Source: Rhodoferax sp. (GTDB lineage: Bacteria; Pseudomonadota; Gammaproteobacteria; Burkholderiales; Burkholderiaceae_C). Taken from it: a stretch of 8,280 bases of DNA. Below the pieces are notes generated by a model, which had not been told where the DNA came from, searched no databases, and worked only from the letters and a program-made list of their open reading frames with translations. Shown here piece after piece: positions 1-6,221 of this stretch (positions are counted from its first letter, which is position 1; each line of letters starts with the position of its first letter). A program made the position numbers and the translations under genes. The stretch spans positions 1-8,280 of the forward strand of contig JARXAU010000225.1 of the NCBI GenBank assembly GCA_029865675.1. Reading direction: 5' to 3'.

Positions 1-2003
1 CGGCTAATGTGCAGGCGCTCTTGACCGCACAGGTCGCAGCGCTCACGACCGATCAAGTGGTTGCATTGACTACCACGCAAGTCGCTGGCATGAGCACCGC
101 TAATGCGCGGGCATTGACCACCGACCAAATCGTGGCCTTGGAGACCGCCGACCTGGCGGCCCTGACGACCGCTAACGTGCGGGCGTTCTCGACCTCACAA
201 ATCGCAGCCCTGAGCACGACCCAGGTTGAGGCACTGGGATCGGCCCAAGTCGCGGCCTTGTTGACGGCACAAATTGCAGCACTCACCACTGACCAAGTGG
301 TGTCCCTGACCACTACGCAAGTGGTCGCGCTCACCACAGATAGCGTGCGCGCCCTCACCACGAACCAAATCGTGGCCCTGGAAACGGCGGATGTGGAGGC
401 GCTGACCACTACCAACGTGCAAGCGCTCTTGACCGCACAGGTCGCAGCGCTGAGCACCGATCAGGTAGTCGCTTTGAGCACCGCCCAAGTCGCTGGCCTG
501 AGCACTGCCAATGTAGGCGCGCTGACTACAGACCAAATCGTGGCCCTGGAGACTGCGGACCTGTTGGCCCTTACGACGGCCAACGTGCAGACGCTGTCCA
601 CCGCGCAGTTGGTAGCCCTGAGCACAACACAAGTCGCTGCGCTGGGCACTGCACAGGTCGTAAGCCTGCGCACCGCGCAAGCCAATGCGCTCAGTACGGA
701 CCAGATCGTGGCGCTGTCCACCGCCAGCATTGCGGCGCTGAGCACTGCCAACGTGCGCAGCCTTTCCACAGCGCAGGTAGCCGCCTTGACGAGCGACCAG
801 ATCGTGGCCCTTACCACGGCCCAGGCGGTCGGTTTGAGCACTGCGAACGTGGGGGCCTTGACCACGGACCAGATCGCGGCCCTAGAGACTGCCGACTTAG
901 TGGCCCTGACCACGGCCAATGTGCAAGCGCTTTCCACGGACCAAGTGGTTTCGTTGAGCACCGTCCAGCTGATCGCCTTGGGCACTGCCCAGATTGCGAG
1001 TCTGAGCACGGCCAGCGTGCAGGCGCTCACCACCAGCCAGGTCGATGCCCTGACCACCGCGCAGGTAGAGTCCCTTACTGCTAGCCAGTTCAACGCGCTA
1101 ACGACCAGCCAGATTGAGGTGATGGACTTCAGTACGCCCATTGTGTTGGACCTCAATGGAGATGGAGTGAGAACCCTGGCCCTGTCCGCCGGCGTGCAGT
1201 TCGATTTGCGGGCCACGGGATTGGCGGTTAACACTGGCTTGGTAAGCCAAGGCGATGGTCTCTTGGCGATGGACCACAACGGCGACGGCCTGGTGAACGA
1301 TGGGTCGGAATTGTTTGGTTCGTCCACCACCTTGGCCAATGGCGACAAGGCTGCCGATGGCTACGTGGCCCTGGCAGAACTCGACAGCGACCATGATGGC
1401 GTGATCAGCAGAACGGACACCAGGTTTGCAGATCTGCGCGTATGGGTGGACTCCAACACCGACGGTGTCAGCAGCGCGATGGAGCTCAAGTCCCTGGACG
1501 CACTTGGGATCACCCAACTAGGCCTGGCAACGGACAGCAACCGGGTGGTGGACAAGGGCAATCTCGTGGGGCTGACCTCGACTTACCAAACCGCTGACGG
1601 GGCTACCCACGCTGCGGCGGACGTTTGGTTCGCGGTGCAAGCGACCCAGCCGACCGAAGCGATTGAGGCGAGCTTGGGCACAAAAGTAAGTGGCATGGCG
1701 CAAGCGATAGGTGCATTTGCCGATGCGTCACCGCAAGTTGCTGCATTGACTGCAGGGACATTGGGCGGGTTGGGGCTTGCGGAGAACACGGCACCGCTTG
1801 CCATCGCGAGCCTGGTCGATGCGATTCGGCAGTTTGATGTCAATGGCAGGCCGCTGGATGCAGCAGGCCTGGCAGGCACCTACGGCCCGCAAGTTGCTGG
1901 GCTGGGGTCGAGCCAAGCAGCCCAGTTGGCCAGCGGGGAGATGCGTCCCAAGACCGAGCTGGCGAGCCCAGGCAGTTTTTCCAATTTAGCAATGCCAAAA
2001 TGA
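1..2003 (+). CDS. Large octapeptide-repeat, calcium-binding surface/secreted protein (C-terminal part, 5' partial)
   Basis: The frame is open to the left edge (first in-frame codon at 3) and begins mid-repeat, so the GTG at 9 is an internal valine codon rather than a start. About 666 codons are visible, ending in TGA at 2001-2003. Up to 1121 the protein is 46 octads of the type L-[ST]-T-x-[QN]-[VI]-x-A, with no lysine or cysteine and roughly a quarter Ser/Thr. A compact module follows: a PIVLDLNGDG entry motif, then Asp-rich loops DHNGDGLVNDGSE (1272-1310), DSDHDGVISRTD (1383-1418) and DSNTDGVSSAME (1449-1484), resembling EF-hand/dockerin-like calcium sites. This C-terminal layout is common in very large type I-secreted proteins of Betaproteobacteria. 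The last ~110 residues have no transmembrane segment, LPxTG motif or canonical GGxGxDxxx RTX nonapeptides. Adhesin or biofilm matrix protein is an inference; the export route is not proven. The repeat family is not one I can name. Confidence 0.85.
   Translation, partial: ANVQALLTAQVAALTTDQVVALTTTQVAGMSTANARALTTDQIVALETADLAALTTANVRAFSTSQIAALSTTQVEALGSAQVAALLTAQIAALTTDQVVSLTTTQVVALTTDSVRALTTNQIVALETADVEALTTTNVQALLTAQVAALSTDQVVALSTAQVAGLSTANVGALTTDQIVALETADLLALTTANVQTLSTAQLVALSTTQVAALGTAQVVSLRTAQANALSTDQIVALSTASIAALSTANVRSLSTAQVAALTSDQIVALTTAQAVGLSTANVGALTTDQIAALETADLVALTTANVQALSTDQVVSLSTVQLIALGTAQIASLSTASVQALTTSQVDALTTAQVESLTASQFNALTTSQIEVMDFSTPIVLDLNGDGVRTLALSAGVQFDLRATGLAVNTGLVSQGDGLLAMDHNGDGLVNDGSELFGSSTTLANGDKAADGYVALAELDSDHDGVISRTDTRFADLRVWVDSNTDGVSSAMELKSLDALGITQLGLATDSNRVVDKGNLVGLTSTYQTADGATHAAADVWFAVQATQPTEAIEASLGTKVSGMAQAIGAFADASPQVAALTAGTLGGLGLAENTAPLAIASLVDAIRQFDVNGRPLDAAGLAGTYGPQVAGLGSSQAAQLASGEMRPKTELASPGSFSNLAMPK
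18..1121 (+). repeat. 46 tandem 24-bp (8-residue) repeats with a higher-order 7+3 octad organisation
   Basis: The translation divides without any indel into 46 octads. Position 1 is Leu in all but octads 4 (Met) and 8 (Phe). Position 3 is Thr except in octads 10, 33 and 45. Position 6 is usually Val or Ile. A seven-octad block with LTTDQIVA, LETAD and LTTANVQA as octads 5-7 recurs at 18-185, 258-425, 426-593 and 762-929. A three-octad spacer containing LGTAQ or LGSAQ follows three of these (186-257, 594-665, 930-1001). Region 666-761 matches only octads 1-4 of the block, and 1002-1121 is a divergent terminal set of five. Most copies differ at synonymous sites, but some DNA is near identical, for example around 15-43 and 423-451, exactly 408 bp (17 octads) apart. 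Confidence 0.93.
1122..1484 (+). other. Calcium-binding loop module of the repeat protein
   Basis: Immediately after the last octad the composition changes to Asp/Gly/Asn-rich loops. Four DxxxDG-type loops begin at 1149, 1272, 1383 and 1449. The second and fourth carry a glutamate 12 residues after the first Asp, as in EF-hand position 12. The third ends in Asp at that position. Between them lie the conserved-looking phrases GDGLLAMD and ELFGSSTTLANG, familiar from the C-termini of large calcium-dependent secreted proteins. Calcium binding is inferred from the motifs. Confidence 0.75.
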
Positions 2004-2050
2004 GGCACTGACTTGGTTTTGCAGCAAGCAGGCTATCCACAGCAAGAACT

Positions 2051-2078
2051 CCCACCCCTGCTGGTCTATGGGGTGGGG
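2051..2078 (+). terminator. GC-rich hairpin between the repeat protein and glycosyltransferase genes (possible terminator or attenuator)
   Basis: CCCACCCC (2051-2058) pairs perfectly with GGGGTGGG (2070-2077) across an 11-nt loop, and a T-G wobble extends the stem by one pair. It lies 47 nt after the stop of the upstream gene. No U-tract follows (TGCTTGACC), so it is not a canonical intrinsic terminator. It could slow or partly stop transcription, or protect the upstream mRNA 3' end. Confidence 0.4.
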
Positions 2079-2081
2079 TGC

Positions 2082-2111
2082 TTGACCAAGACGGGCCGGC
2101 CTTGTGCTAAC
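2082..2111 (+). promoter_or_regulatory. Weak candidate sigma-70 promoter for the glycosyltransferase gene
   Basis: TTGACC (2082-2087) matches five of six bases of a -35 box. About 18 nt later GCTAAC (2106-2111), preceded by a TG, is a poor -10 candidate. It lies directly after the hairpin at 2051-2078 and 21 nt before the TTG start. The -10 match is weak, so co-transcription with the upstream gene is equally possible. Confidence 0.22.
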
Positions 2112-2132
2112 TGATTCCTGCTGGGGTGTGCC

Positions 2133-3938
2133 TTGACCATAGAACTTTCATTCGAGCGTCAAATTGAGTTGGCTTGGCAAGGGGAGCTGGACTTCAACGC
2201 CCTGATAGCCTGCGCGTCGCGCTTGGAGGCGGCTGGGCGCAGCTTTTTGGCCATCGTGTTGTACCGAACTTGGATCGCCCGCAACGCGTCTGAACTGGAG
2301 TACATCGTGCAGTTCAACCTCGGAGTCGCGCTGAGTAATGCTGGTGATCTTGCCGGCTCCGAGTCGGCCTACCGGCGTGCCGTGGAACTGGCGCCAGGGT
2401 TCATACAGCCGCGACTGAACCTGGGCACTTTGCTAGAGCGCCTGGGCAAGGTAGACCAAGCACTGGACGAGTGGCGCTGGGTGGAGAAGAGCCTCGCAAA
2501 ACCCTCGAAGGACAACAAGCCTTTGCTGGTGATGGCTTTGAATCAGCTCGGCCGCGTGTTGGAAATGCGCAAACAGTTGGCCGAGGCCACGGCCATGCTC
2601 ACCCGAAGCTTAGAGCTGGAGCCGGAGCAGCCGGATGTGTTGCACCACTGGATATCGCTGCGGCAAAAACAATGCGCATGGCCCACCTATGGTTTGCTGC
2701 CGGGGGTGAGTCGCCGCGCGATGCAGGACGCAACCTCGGCGCTGTCGATGCTGAGCATTTCAGACGACCCGGCAGACCAGCTTGCGGCCGCGCGCAGGTT
2801 TGTGAAAAAGAAGCTGCGCAGCGAAGTGCCCAAATTGGCCGATGTGGCGGGCTATGGCCACAAAAGGATACGCATCGGTTACTGCTCAGGCGACTTTTGC
2901 CTCCATCCGGTTTCTTTGCTGACAGTGGAGCTTTTTGAGCTGCATGATCGCGAACGCTTTGAAGTCTACGGTTACTGTTGGAGTCCCGAGGACGGCACGC
3001 CCATGCGCCAGCGCGTAATCAATGCGATGGACCACTTCACACGAATCGATGTTTTGAGCGACGAAGCTGCAGCGGAGCGCATCCGGGCCGATGAGATTGA
3101 TGTTTTGATCGATCTTCAGGGGCAAACTGCCGGAGCGCGTGCCACCATGCTGGCTTACCGACCCGCGCCAGTGCAAATTACGTACTTGGGCCTGCCGGCC
3201 ACGACGGGTTTGCCGTCAATCGACTATGTGATTGCCGACCGTTTTTTGATCCCTGAGAGCGAAGCGCTGCACTATTCCGAGCGCCCCTTGTACATGCCTG
3301 ACGTGTACCAGGTCAGCGACAGGCAACGACCGGTCGGACCGAAGCCCAGCAGGGCGCAGTGCGCGTTGCCAAGCGAGGGATTTGTGTTTTGTTCGTTTAA
3401 CAACAACTACAAATTTACGCCTGAGGTATTTGCCGTGTGGATGAACATCTTGCGCCGTGTACCCGCAAGCGTGCTTTGGCTTTTGGGGGACAACCAGTGG
3501 TCGATGGAGAACTTAAGAAAAGAAGCCGCAGCGCGTGGTGTGGACCCGCAGCGCCTGATTTTTGCCCCCCGCGTTTCGCCAGAAATCTATTTGGCGCGTT
3601 ATCAAGTCGCTGACCTGTTTCTCGACAGTTTTCCGTTCAATGCGGGCACCACGGCCAACGACGCGCTGTGGATGGAGTTGCCCCTTTTGACGCTTTGCGG
3701 TCGGTCTTTTGCTTCGCGCATGGCAGGCGCGCTACTGACGGCGGCGGGTTTGCATTCGCTCATCACCCACACCTTGAATGATTACGAAGAAATGGCTGTG
3801 GAGCTGGCCAACCGCCCCGACCAACTGGCTGACCTCAGAGACCAGCTCAAGTCCCTTAAGACCGAGGGCGCGCTGTTCGACACACCGCGGTTTGTCCGCA
3901 ACCTAGAAAGCAGTCTGGAGACCTTGCTGGTCAGCTAG
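2133..3938 (+). CDS. TPR-containing GT41 (O-GlcNAc transferase/SPINDLY-like) protein glycosyltransferase
   Basis: This 601-residue soluble protein is predicted to transfer a sugar from a nucleotide-sugar donor to Ser/Thr of proteins in the cytoplasm. Residues ~54-165 contain about three TPR units (FNLGVALSNAGDLAGSESAY, LNLGTLLERLGKVDQALDEW, ALNQLGRVLEMRKQLAEATA). Residues ~245-590 are the split catalytic region. By eye against human OGT, H258 in DFCLHPVS matches H498, K427 in NNNYKFTPEVF matches K842, and the NAGTT loop (503-507) plus D510 matches the donor-phosphate HTT loop and D925. RPAPVQITYLGLPATTG is also a family signature. GQT replaces the GHT of animal OGT; bacterial members vary here, so it need not mean inactivity. 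TTG at 2133 is chosen because an in-frame TGA lies at 2112-2114 and GGGG at 2123-2126 is a usable ribosome-binding site. No signal peptide or membrane segment is seen. Candidate acceptors are the upstream Ser/Thr-rich repeats and the flagellins. Donor sugar and target cannot be read from the sequence. Confidence 0.9.
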   Translation: MTIELSFERQIELAWQGELDFNALIACASRLEAAGRSFLAIVLYRTWIARNASELEYIVQFNLGVALSNAGDLAGSESAYRRAVELAPGFIQPRLNLGTLLERLGKVDQALDEWRWVEKSLAKPSKDNKPLLVMALNQLGRVLEMRKQLAEATAMLTRSLELEPEQPDVLHHWISLRQKQCAWPTYGLLPGVSRRAMQDATSALSMLSISDDPADQLAAARRFVKKKLRSEVPKLADVAGYGHKRIRIGYCSGDFCLHPVSLLTVELFELHDRERFEVYGYCWSPEDGTPMRQRVINAMDHFTRIDVLSDEAAAERIRADEIDVLIDLQGQTAGARATMLAYRPAPVQITYLGLPATTGLPSIDYVIADRFLIPESEALHYSERPLYMPDVYQVSDRQRPVGPKPSRAQCALPSEGFVFCSFNNNYKFTPEVFAVWMNILRRVPASVLWLLGDNQWSMENLRKEAAARGVDPQRLIFAPRVSPEIYLARYQVADLFLDSFPFNAGTTANDALWMELPLLTLCGRSFASRMAGALLTAAGLHSLITHTLNDYEEMAVELANRPDQLADLRDQLKSLKTEGALFDTPRFVRNLESSLETLLVS

Positions 3939-4109
3939 CGGAAAGCGACACCCCAGTTGCCGCTGAAGAGCTCTCTGTGGCTGGGTGCAGCATGAGCCAC
4001 AGAACGAAAGCGAGCGGGTCCCAGCCTGAACGGTCCGGTACAAGCCGCGACCCCGTGTGATGAAGCCGTCCAACGCCCCACGGTTGATCGCAGGGCGGCA
4101 GTACCTCAA
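3939..4109. other. Convergent intergenic gap between glycosyltransferase and flagellin A
   Basis: No gene was found in these 171 bases. The gap separates two converging genes and contains one clear hairpin, described separately. No strong U-tract terminator was seen on either strand, which leaves the end of the flagellin A transcript undefined. Confidence 0.6.
3974..4003. terminator. Symmetric hairpin in the convergent gap, possible bidirectional terminator
   Basis: TCTGTGGCT (3974-3982) is perfectly complementary to AGCCACAGA (3995-4003) across a 12-nt loop. It sits between two converging genes, where a shared terminator is expected. Neither strand has a following run of T, so any termination would be atypical or Rho-assisted. 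Confidence 0.35.
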
Positions 4110-4952
4110 CTAGCCCTTCAGCAAGGCCATCACGCCTTGTGCTTGCTGGTTCGCCTGTGCCAGCATGGCGGTGGACGCCTGCTGAATGATTTGTGCCTTG
4201 GCCAGTAGGGTGGACGCCTGAGCGTAGTCGGTGTCCATGATGGTGCTGCGAGACTGCGTGACGTTCGAGGAGATATTTGTCAAATTGTCGGCGGCGTAGG
4301 TCATCTGGTTAATACCTGCGCCAATTGCCGCTCGTTGGGTATTAATGATGTTCAAAGCCGAGTCGATGGTCTCAATGGCGGCCGATGCCAGCGGGGCGGT
4401 GTCCACCCCTAAATCGGCAATGCCCAATGCGGCATTGGTCATCGCGCCAACCGTCACGCTGATGGTTTGTCCCGTGGCCTGTCCGACCTGGAAGTCGAAC
4501 TGGCCGGCCACCCCGCCGATGCTGACCTGCGAGGTGCCGTCCAATAGTTGCTGACCGTTCCAAGTGGTTTGGCTGGCGATACTGTCGATTTGGCTTCGCA
4601 GTGCGGTGAATTCGGTGTTCAAGTATTCGCGCTGGTCCAGCGAGAGAGTGCCGTTGCTTGACTGGACCGCGAGTTCGCGCATCCGTTGGAGCATGTTGGA
4701 CTGCTCCACCATGGCGCCTTCAGCGGTTTGCATCATGTTGATGCCGTCGTTTGCATTACGGACCCCTTGGTTCAGCCCGCGAATTTGCGAAGTCATGGTC
4801 TGCCCGATTGCCAAGCCGGCGGCATCGTCTTTGGCAGAGTTGATGCGGGTGCCGGTGGAGAGTTGCTCCATGGCGCTGCCCATGGCCCGGGCGTTGATCT
4901 TCATGGCATCTTGAGCGTAGAGCGCGCTCACATTGGTGTTGATGCGTGTCAT
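4110..4952 (-). CDS. fliC: Flagellin A (sigma-54-linked copy)
   Basis: This 280-residue flagellin is a filament subunit exported unfolded through the flagellar type III apparatus. The N-terminal D0/D1 region starts INTNVSALYAQDAMKINARA and includes STGTRINSAKDDAAGLAIG, GLNQGVRNANDGINMMQTAE and the TLR5-type segment LQRMRELAVQSSNGT. The C-terminal D1/D0 region includes AADNLTNISSNVTQSRSTIM and ends QANQQAQGVMALLKG. The centre (~residues 140-195) is short, so D2/D3 outer domains are absent. It is a close paralogue of flagellin B about 1.1 kb upstream; the ends are nearly identical and the centre diverges. The ATG at 4952 opens the universal flagellin start. The ribosome-binding site is weak (AAGAAAG, against AGGAG in flagellin B). 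A sigma-54-like promoter lies ~110 nt upstream and a terminator separates it from flagellin B, so it is probably its own transcription unit. The neighbouring GT41 enzyme could modify it (inference). Confidence 0.97.
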   Translation of the reverse strand: MTRINTNVSALYAQDAMKINARAMGSAMEQLSTGTRINSAKDDAAGLAIGQTMTSQIRGLNQGVRNANDGINMMQTAEGAMVEQSNMLQRMRELAVQSSNGTLSLDQREYLNTEFTALRSQIDSIASQTTWNGQQLLDGTSQVSIGGVAGQFDFQVGQATGQTISVTVGAMTNAALGIADLGVDTAPLASAAIETIDSALNIINTQRAAIGAGINQMTYAADNLTNISSNVTQSRSTIMDTDYAQASTLLAKAQIIQQASTAMLAQANQQAQGVMALLKG

Positions 4953-5060
4953 GTCAATTCTTTCTTAAAAAAACGGGCACTCGGACCAAAATGTCAGAGC
5001 CGCAACCCGTGGGTACACAAGGGTGTCAAAAAATGGACCCTCAGTGGCCCACATGCTCTC

Positions 5061-5080
5061 TAAAGCAAGGGGTGTGCCAG
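5061..5080 (-). promoter_or_regulatory. Sigma-54 (RpoN) promoter for flagellin A
   Basis: On the minus strand the site reads CTGGCACACCCCTTGCTTTA. It matches the -24/-12 consensus TGGCACG-N4-TTGC at all but one base, with exactly 10 nt between the invariant GG and GC. Transcription would start near 5053, giving a leader of about 100 nt before the ATG at 4952. No sigma-28 box was seen in this region. Dependence on an enhancer-binding activator follows from the promoter class; no activator site was identified. Confidence 0.75.
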
Positions 5081-5140
5081 CGTTTTTGTAGACGTACTTT
5101 TGCAACGCATCAGAAATGTGCGGGACGGTCCAGAGAGCGC

Positions 5141-5177
5141 AAAAAAGGCGACCTGTCGCACAGACAGGTCGCCTTTT
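5141..5177 (-). terminator. Intrinsic terminator of flagellin B
   Basis: AAAAGGCGACCTGTC (5143-5157) and GACAGGTCGCCTTTT (5163-5177) form a perfect 15-bp stem around a 5-nt loop. In the flagellin B direction the stem ends in a run of six T (5146-5141). It lies 60 nt after the flagellin B stop. The opposite strand also ends in four T, so it could work both ways, but no plus-strand gene reads into it. Confidence 0.93.
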
Positions 5178-5236
5178 GACGAGGCTTTGCTTGCAGTACG
5201 CGCGGGCCTGCGCCCGATCCGACTGCTATGCCGCGC

Positions 5237-6070
5237 TTACTTCAGCAGTGCCAACACGCTTTGTGGTTGCTGGTTGGCTTGGGCCAGCATGGCAGTAGAC
5301 GCTTGCTGGATGATCTGCGTCTTCGCCAGCTGGGTCGAAGCGGTCGCGTAGTCGGTGTCCATGATGGTGCTGCGCGATGCGGTGACGTTAGAAGAAATGT
5401 TGGTCAAATTGTCTGCGGCGTAGGTGAGGCGGTTGATGCCTGCACCAATCGTGGCGCGCTGGTTGTTGATGGTGCCCAACGCAGTGTCGATGGACGCGAT
5501 AGCGGTGGATGCGGTAGCGGCCGTTGCAATCGATCCCGCGCCAGAACCCAAAGTTGACATATCGGCGATTGCCACAGAGATCGTCTCATCAGCGTTCTGT
5601 CCCACCTGGAAATCAAATGTACCAGCGGTCCCAGACACACCGATGTTTCCAGTGGCGTCCAACAAATTGGTGCCGTTCCATGTGGTGTCGGTCCCAATGT
5701 CAGTGATTTGGGTCGCGAGCTGTGTGAACTCGGTATTCAAGTAGCCGCGCTGCGTGTCCGAAAGCGTTCCGTTGGATGACTGAACAGCCAGTTCGCGCAT
5801 CCGTTGCAACATATTGGACTGCTCCACCATGGCGCCTTCTGCAGTTTGCAACAGGTTGATGCCGTCGTTTGCGTTGCGAACCGCTTGGTTCAGGCCGCGA
5901 ATTTGCGCGGTCATGGTCTGTCCGATGGCCAGGCCAGCGGCGTCGTCTTTTGCCGAGTTGACGCGGGTGCCGGTGGAGAGCTGCTCCATGGCGCTGCTCA
6001 TGGCCCGGGAGTTGACCTTCATGGCGTTTTGGGAATAAAGAGCGCTCACATTGGTGTTGATAACTGACAT
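5237..6070 (-). CDS. fliC: Flagellin B (sigma-28-linked copy)
   Basis: This 277-residue flagellin has the same architecture as flagellin A. The N-terminus reads INTNVSALYSQNAMKVNSRA and includes STGTRVNSAKDDAAGLAIG and LQRMRELAVQSSNGTLSD. The C-terminus includes AADNLTNISSNVTASRSTIM and ends QANQQPQSVLALLK. The divergent centre (~residues 140-195: FDFQVGQNADETISVAIADM, then an Ala/Ser/Thr/Gly-rich stretch) has no D2/D3 insertion. The ATG at 6070 is preceded by a strong AGGAG seven nt upstream. A FliA promoter at 6207-6181 and a strong terminator at 5177-5141 define a likely monocistronic transcript with a ~105-nt leader, though read-through from flaG is possible because no terminator was seen between them. 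The strong promoter and ribosome-binding site suggest this is the major filament subunit (inference). Confidence 0.97.
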   Translation of the reverse strand: MSVINTNVSALYSQNAMKVNSRAMSSAMEQLSTGTRVNSAKDDAAGLAIGQTMTAQIRGLNQAVRNANDGINLLQTAEGAMVEQSNMLQRMRELAVQSSNGTLSDTQRGYLNTEFTQLATQITDIGTDTTWNGTNLLDATGNIGVSGTAGTFDFQVGQNADETISVAIADMSTLGSGAGSIATAATASTAIASIDTALGTINNQRATIGAGINRLTYAADNLTNISSNVTASRSTIMDTDYATASTQLAKTQIIQQASTAMLAQANQQPQSVLALLK

Positions 6071-6180
6071 AACAATTCTCCTGAGTGTGAAGAGTGAATA
6101 ACCTAAATGAATAAGCAGACAAAGAAATGGTGTTGCTTCTCTTTACCTACCGCGACAGAAACTGATCTCTGTTAACTAAT

Positions 6181-6207
6181 GAATCGGATGCTGCAGAAAA
6201 TTCTTTA
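6181..6207 (-). promoter_or_regulatory. FliA (sigma-28) promoter for flagellin B
   Basis: Read on the minus strand, TAAAGAAT (6207-6200) is followed after exactly 11 nt by TCCGATTC (6188-6181). The consensus is TAAAGTTT-N11-GCCGATAA; TAAAG and CCGAT are preserved. It starts only 15 nt after the flaG stop and leaves a leader of about 105 nt before flagellin B. Confidence 0.85.
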
Positions 6208-6221
6208 GCATCTTTTTCGTT

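Larger units (their letters stand above)
4953..5236 (-). other. Flagellin A leader and intergenic region
   Basis: These 284 bases contain no gene. In the minus direction they hold the flagellin B terminator (5177-5141), a sigma-54-type promoter (5080-5061) and an untranslated leader of about 100 nt for flagellin A. The leader contains a T7 run (4965-4973 area) just before the weak ribosome-binding site AAGAAAG. Confidence 0.7.

Noticed and set aside
9..11. GTG at 9 as the start of the repeat protein
   Set aside because: The frame is open upstream to the edge and the codon falls in the middle of an octad (T-A-N-V-Q-A). The gene clearly enters from outside.
18..1121. Resemblance of LTTDQVVAL to the LTPDQVVAI segment of TAL effector repeats
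   Set aside because: The period is 8 residues rather than 33-35, with no repeat-variable residues or second helix. The likeness is a shared short helix-start pattern.
18..1121. CRISPR-like regular repetition
   Set aside because: The repeats are coding, contiguous and without unique spacers. The reading frame is preserved throughout.
53..1348. Long minus-strand open frames opposite the octad repeats (for example 53-457 and 461-1348)
   Set aside because: They arise because the 24-bp periodic, stop-poor sequence stays open in other frames. Their translations are themselves periodic and lack family features or ribosome-binding sites.
3117..3125. GQT in place of GHT in the glycosyltransferase as a sign of lost activity
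   Set aside because: Bacterial members of this family vary at this position, and the other key positions (H258, K427, D510) are present, so inactivity is not supported.
4564..4914. Plus-strand frames inside the flagellin and FliD genes (for example 4564-4914, 5804-6067, 7643-7861)
   Set aside because: They are antisense shadows of well-identified genes. The two flagellins give near-identical shadow proteins, as expected from the duplicated sequence rather than from selection on that strand.
5024..5029. Perfect TTGACA -35 box on the minus strand upstream of flagellin A
   Set aside because: At 16-18 nt spacing the downstream hexamers are GC-rich with no -10 likeness, so the sigma-54 element nearby is a better explanation.
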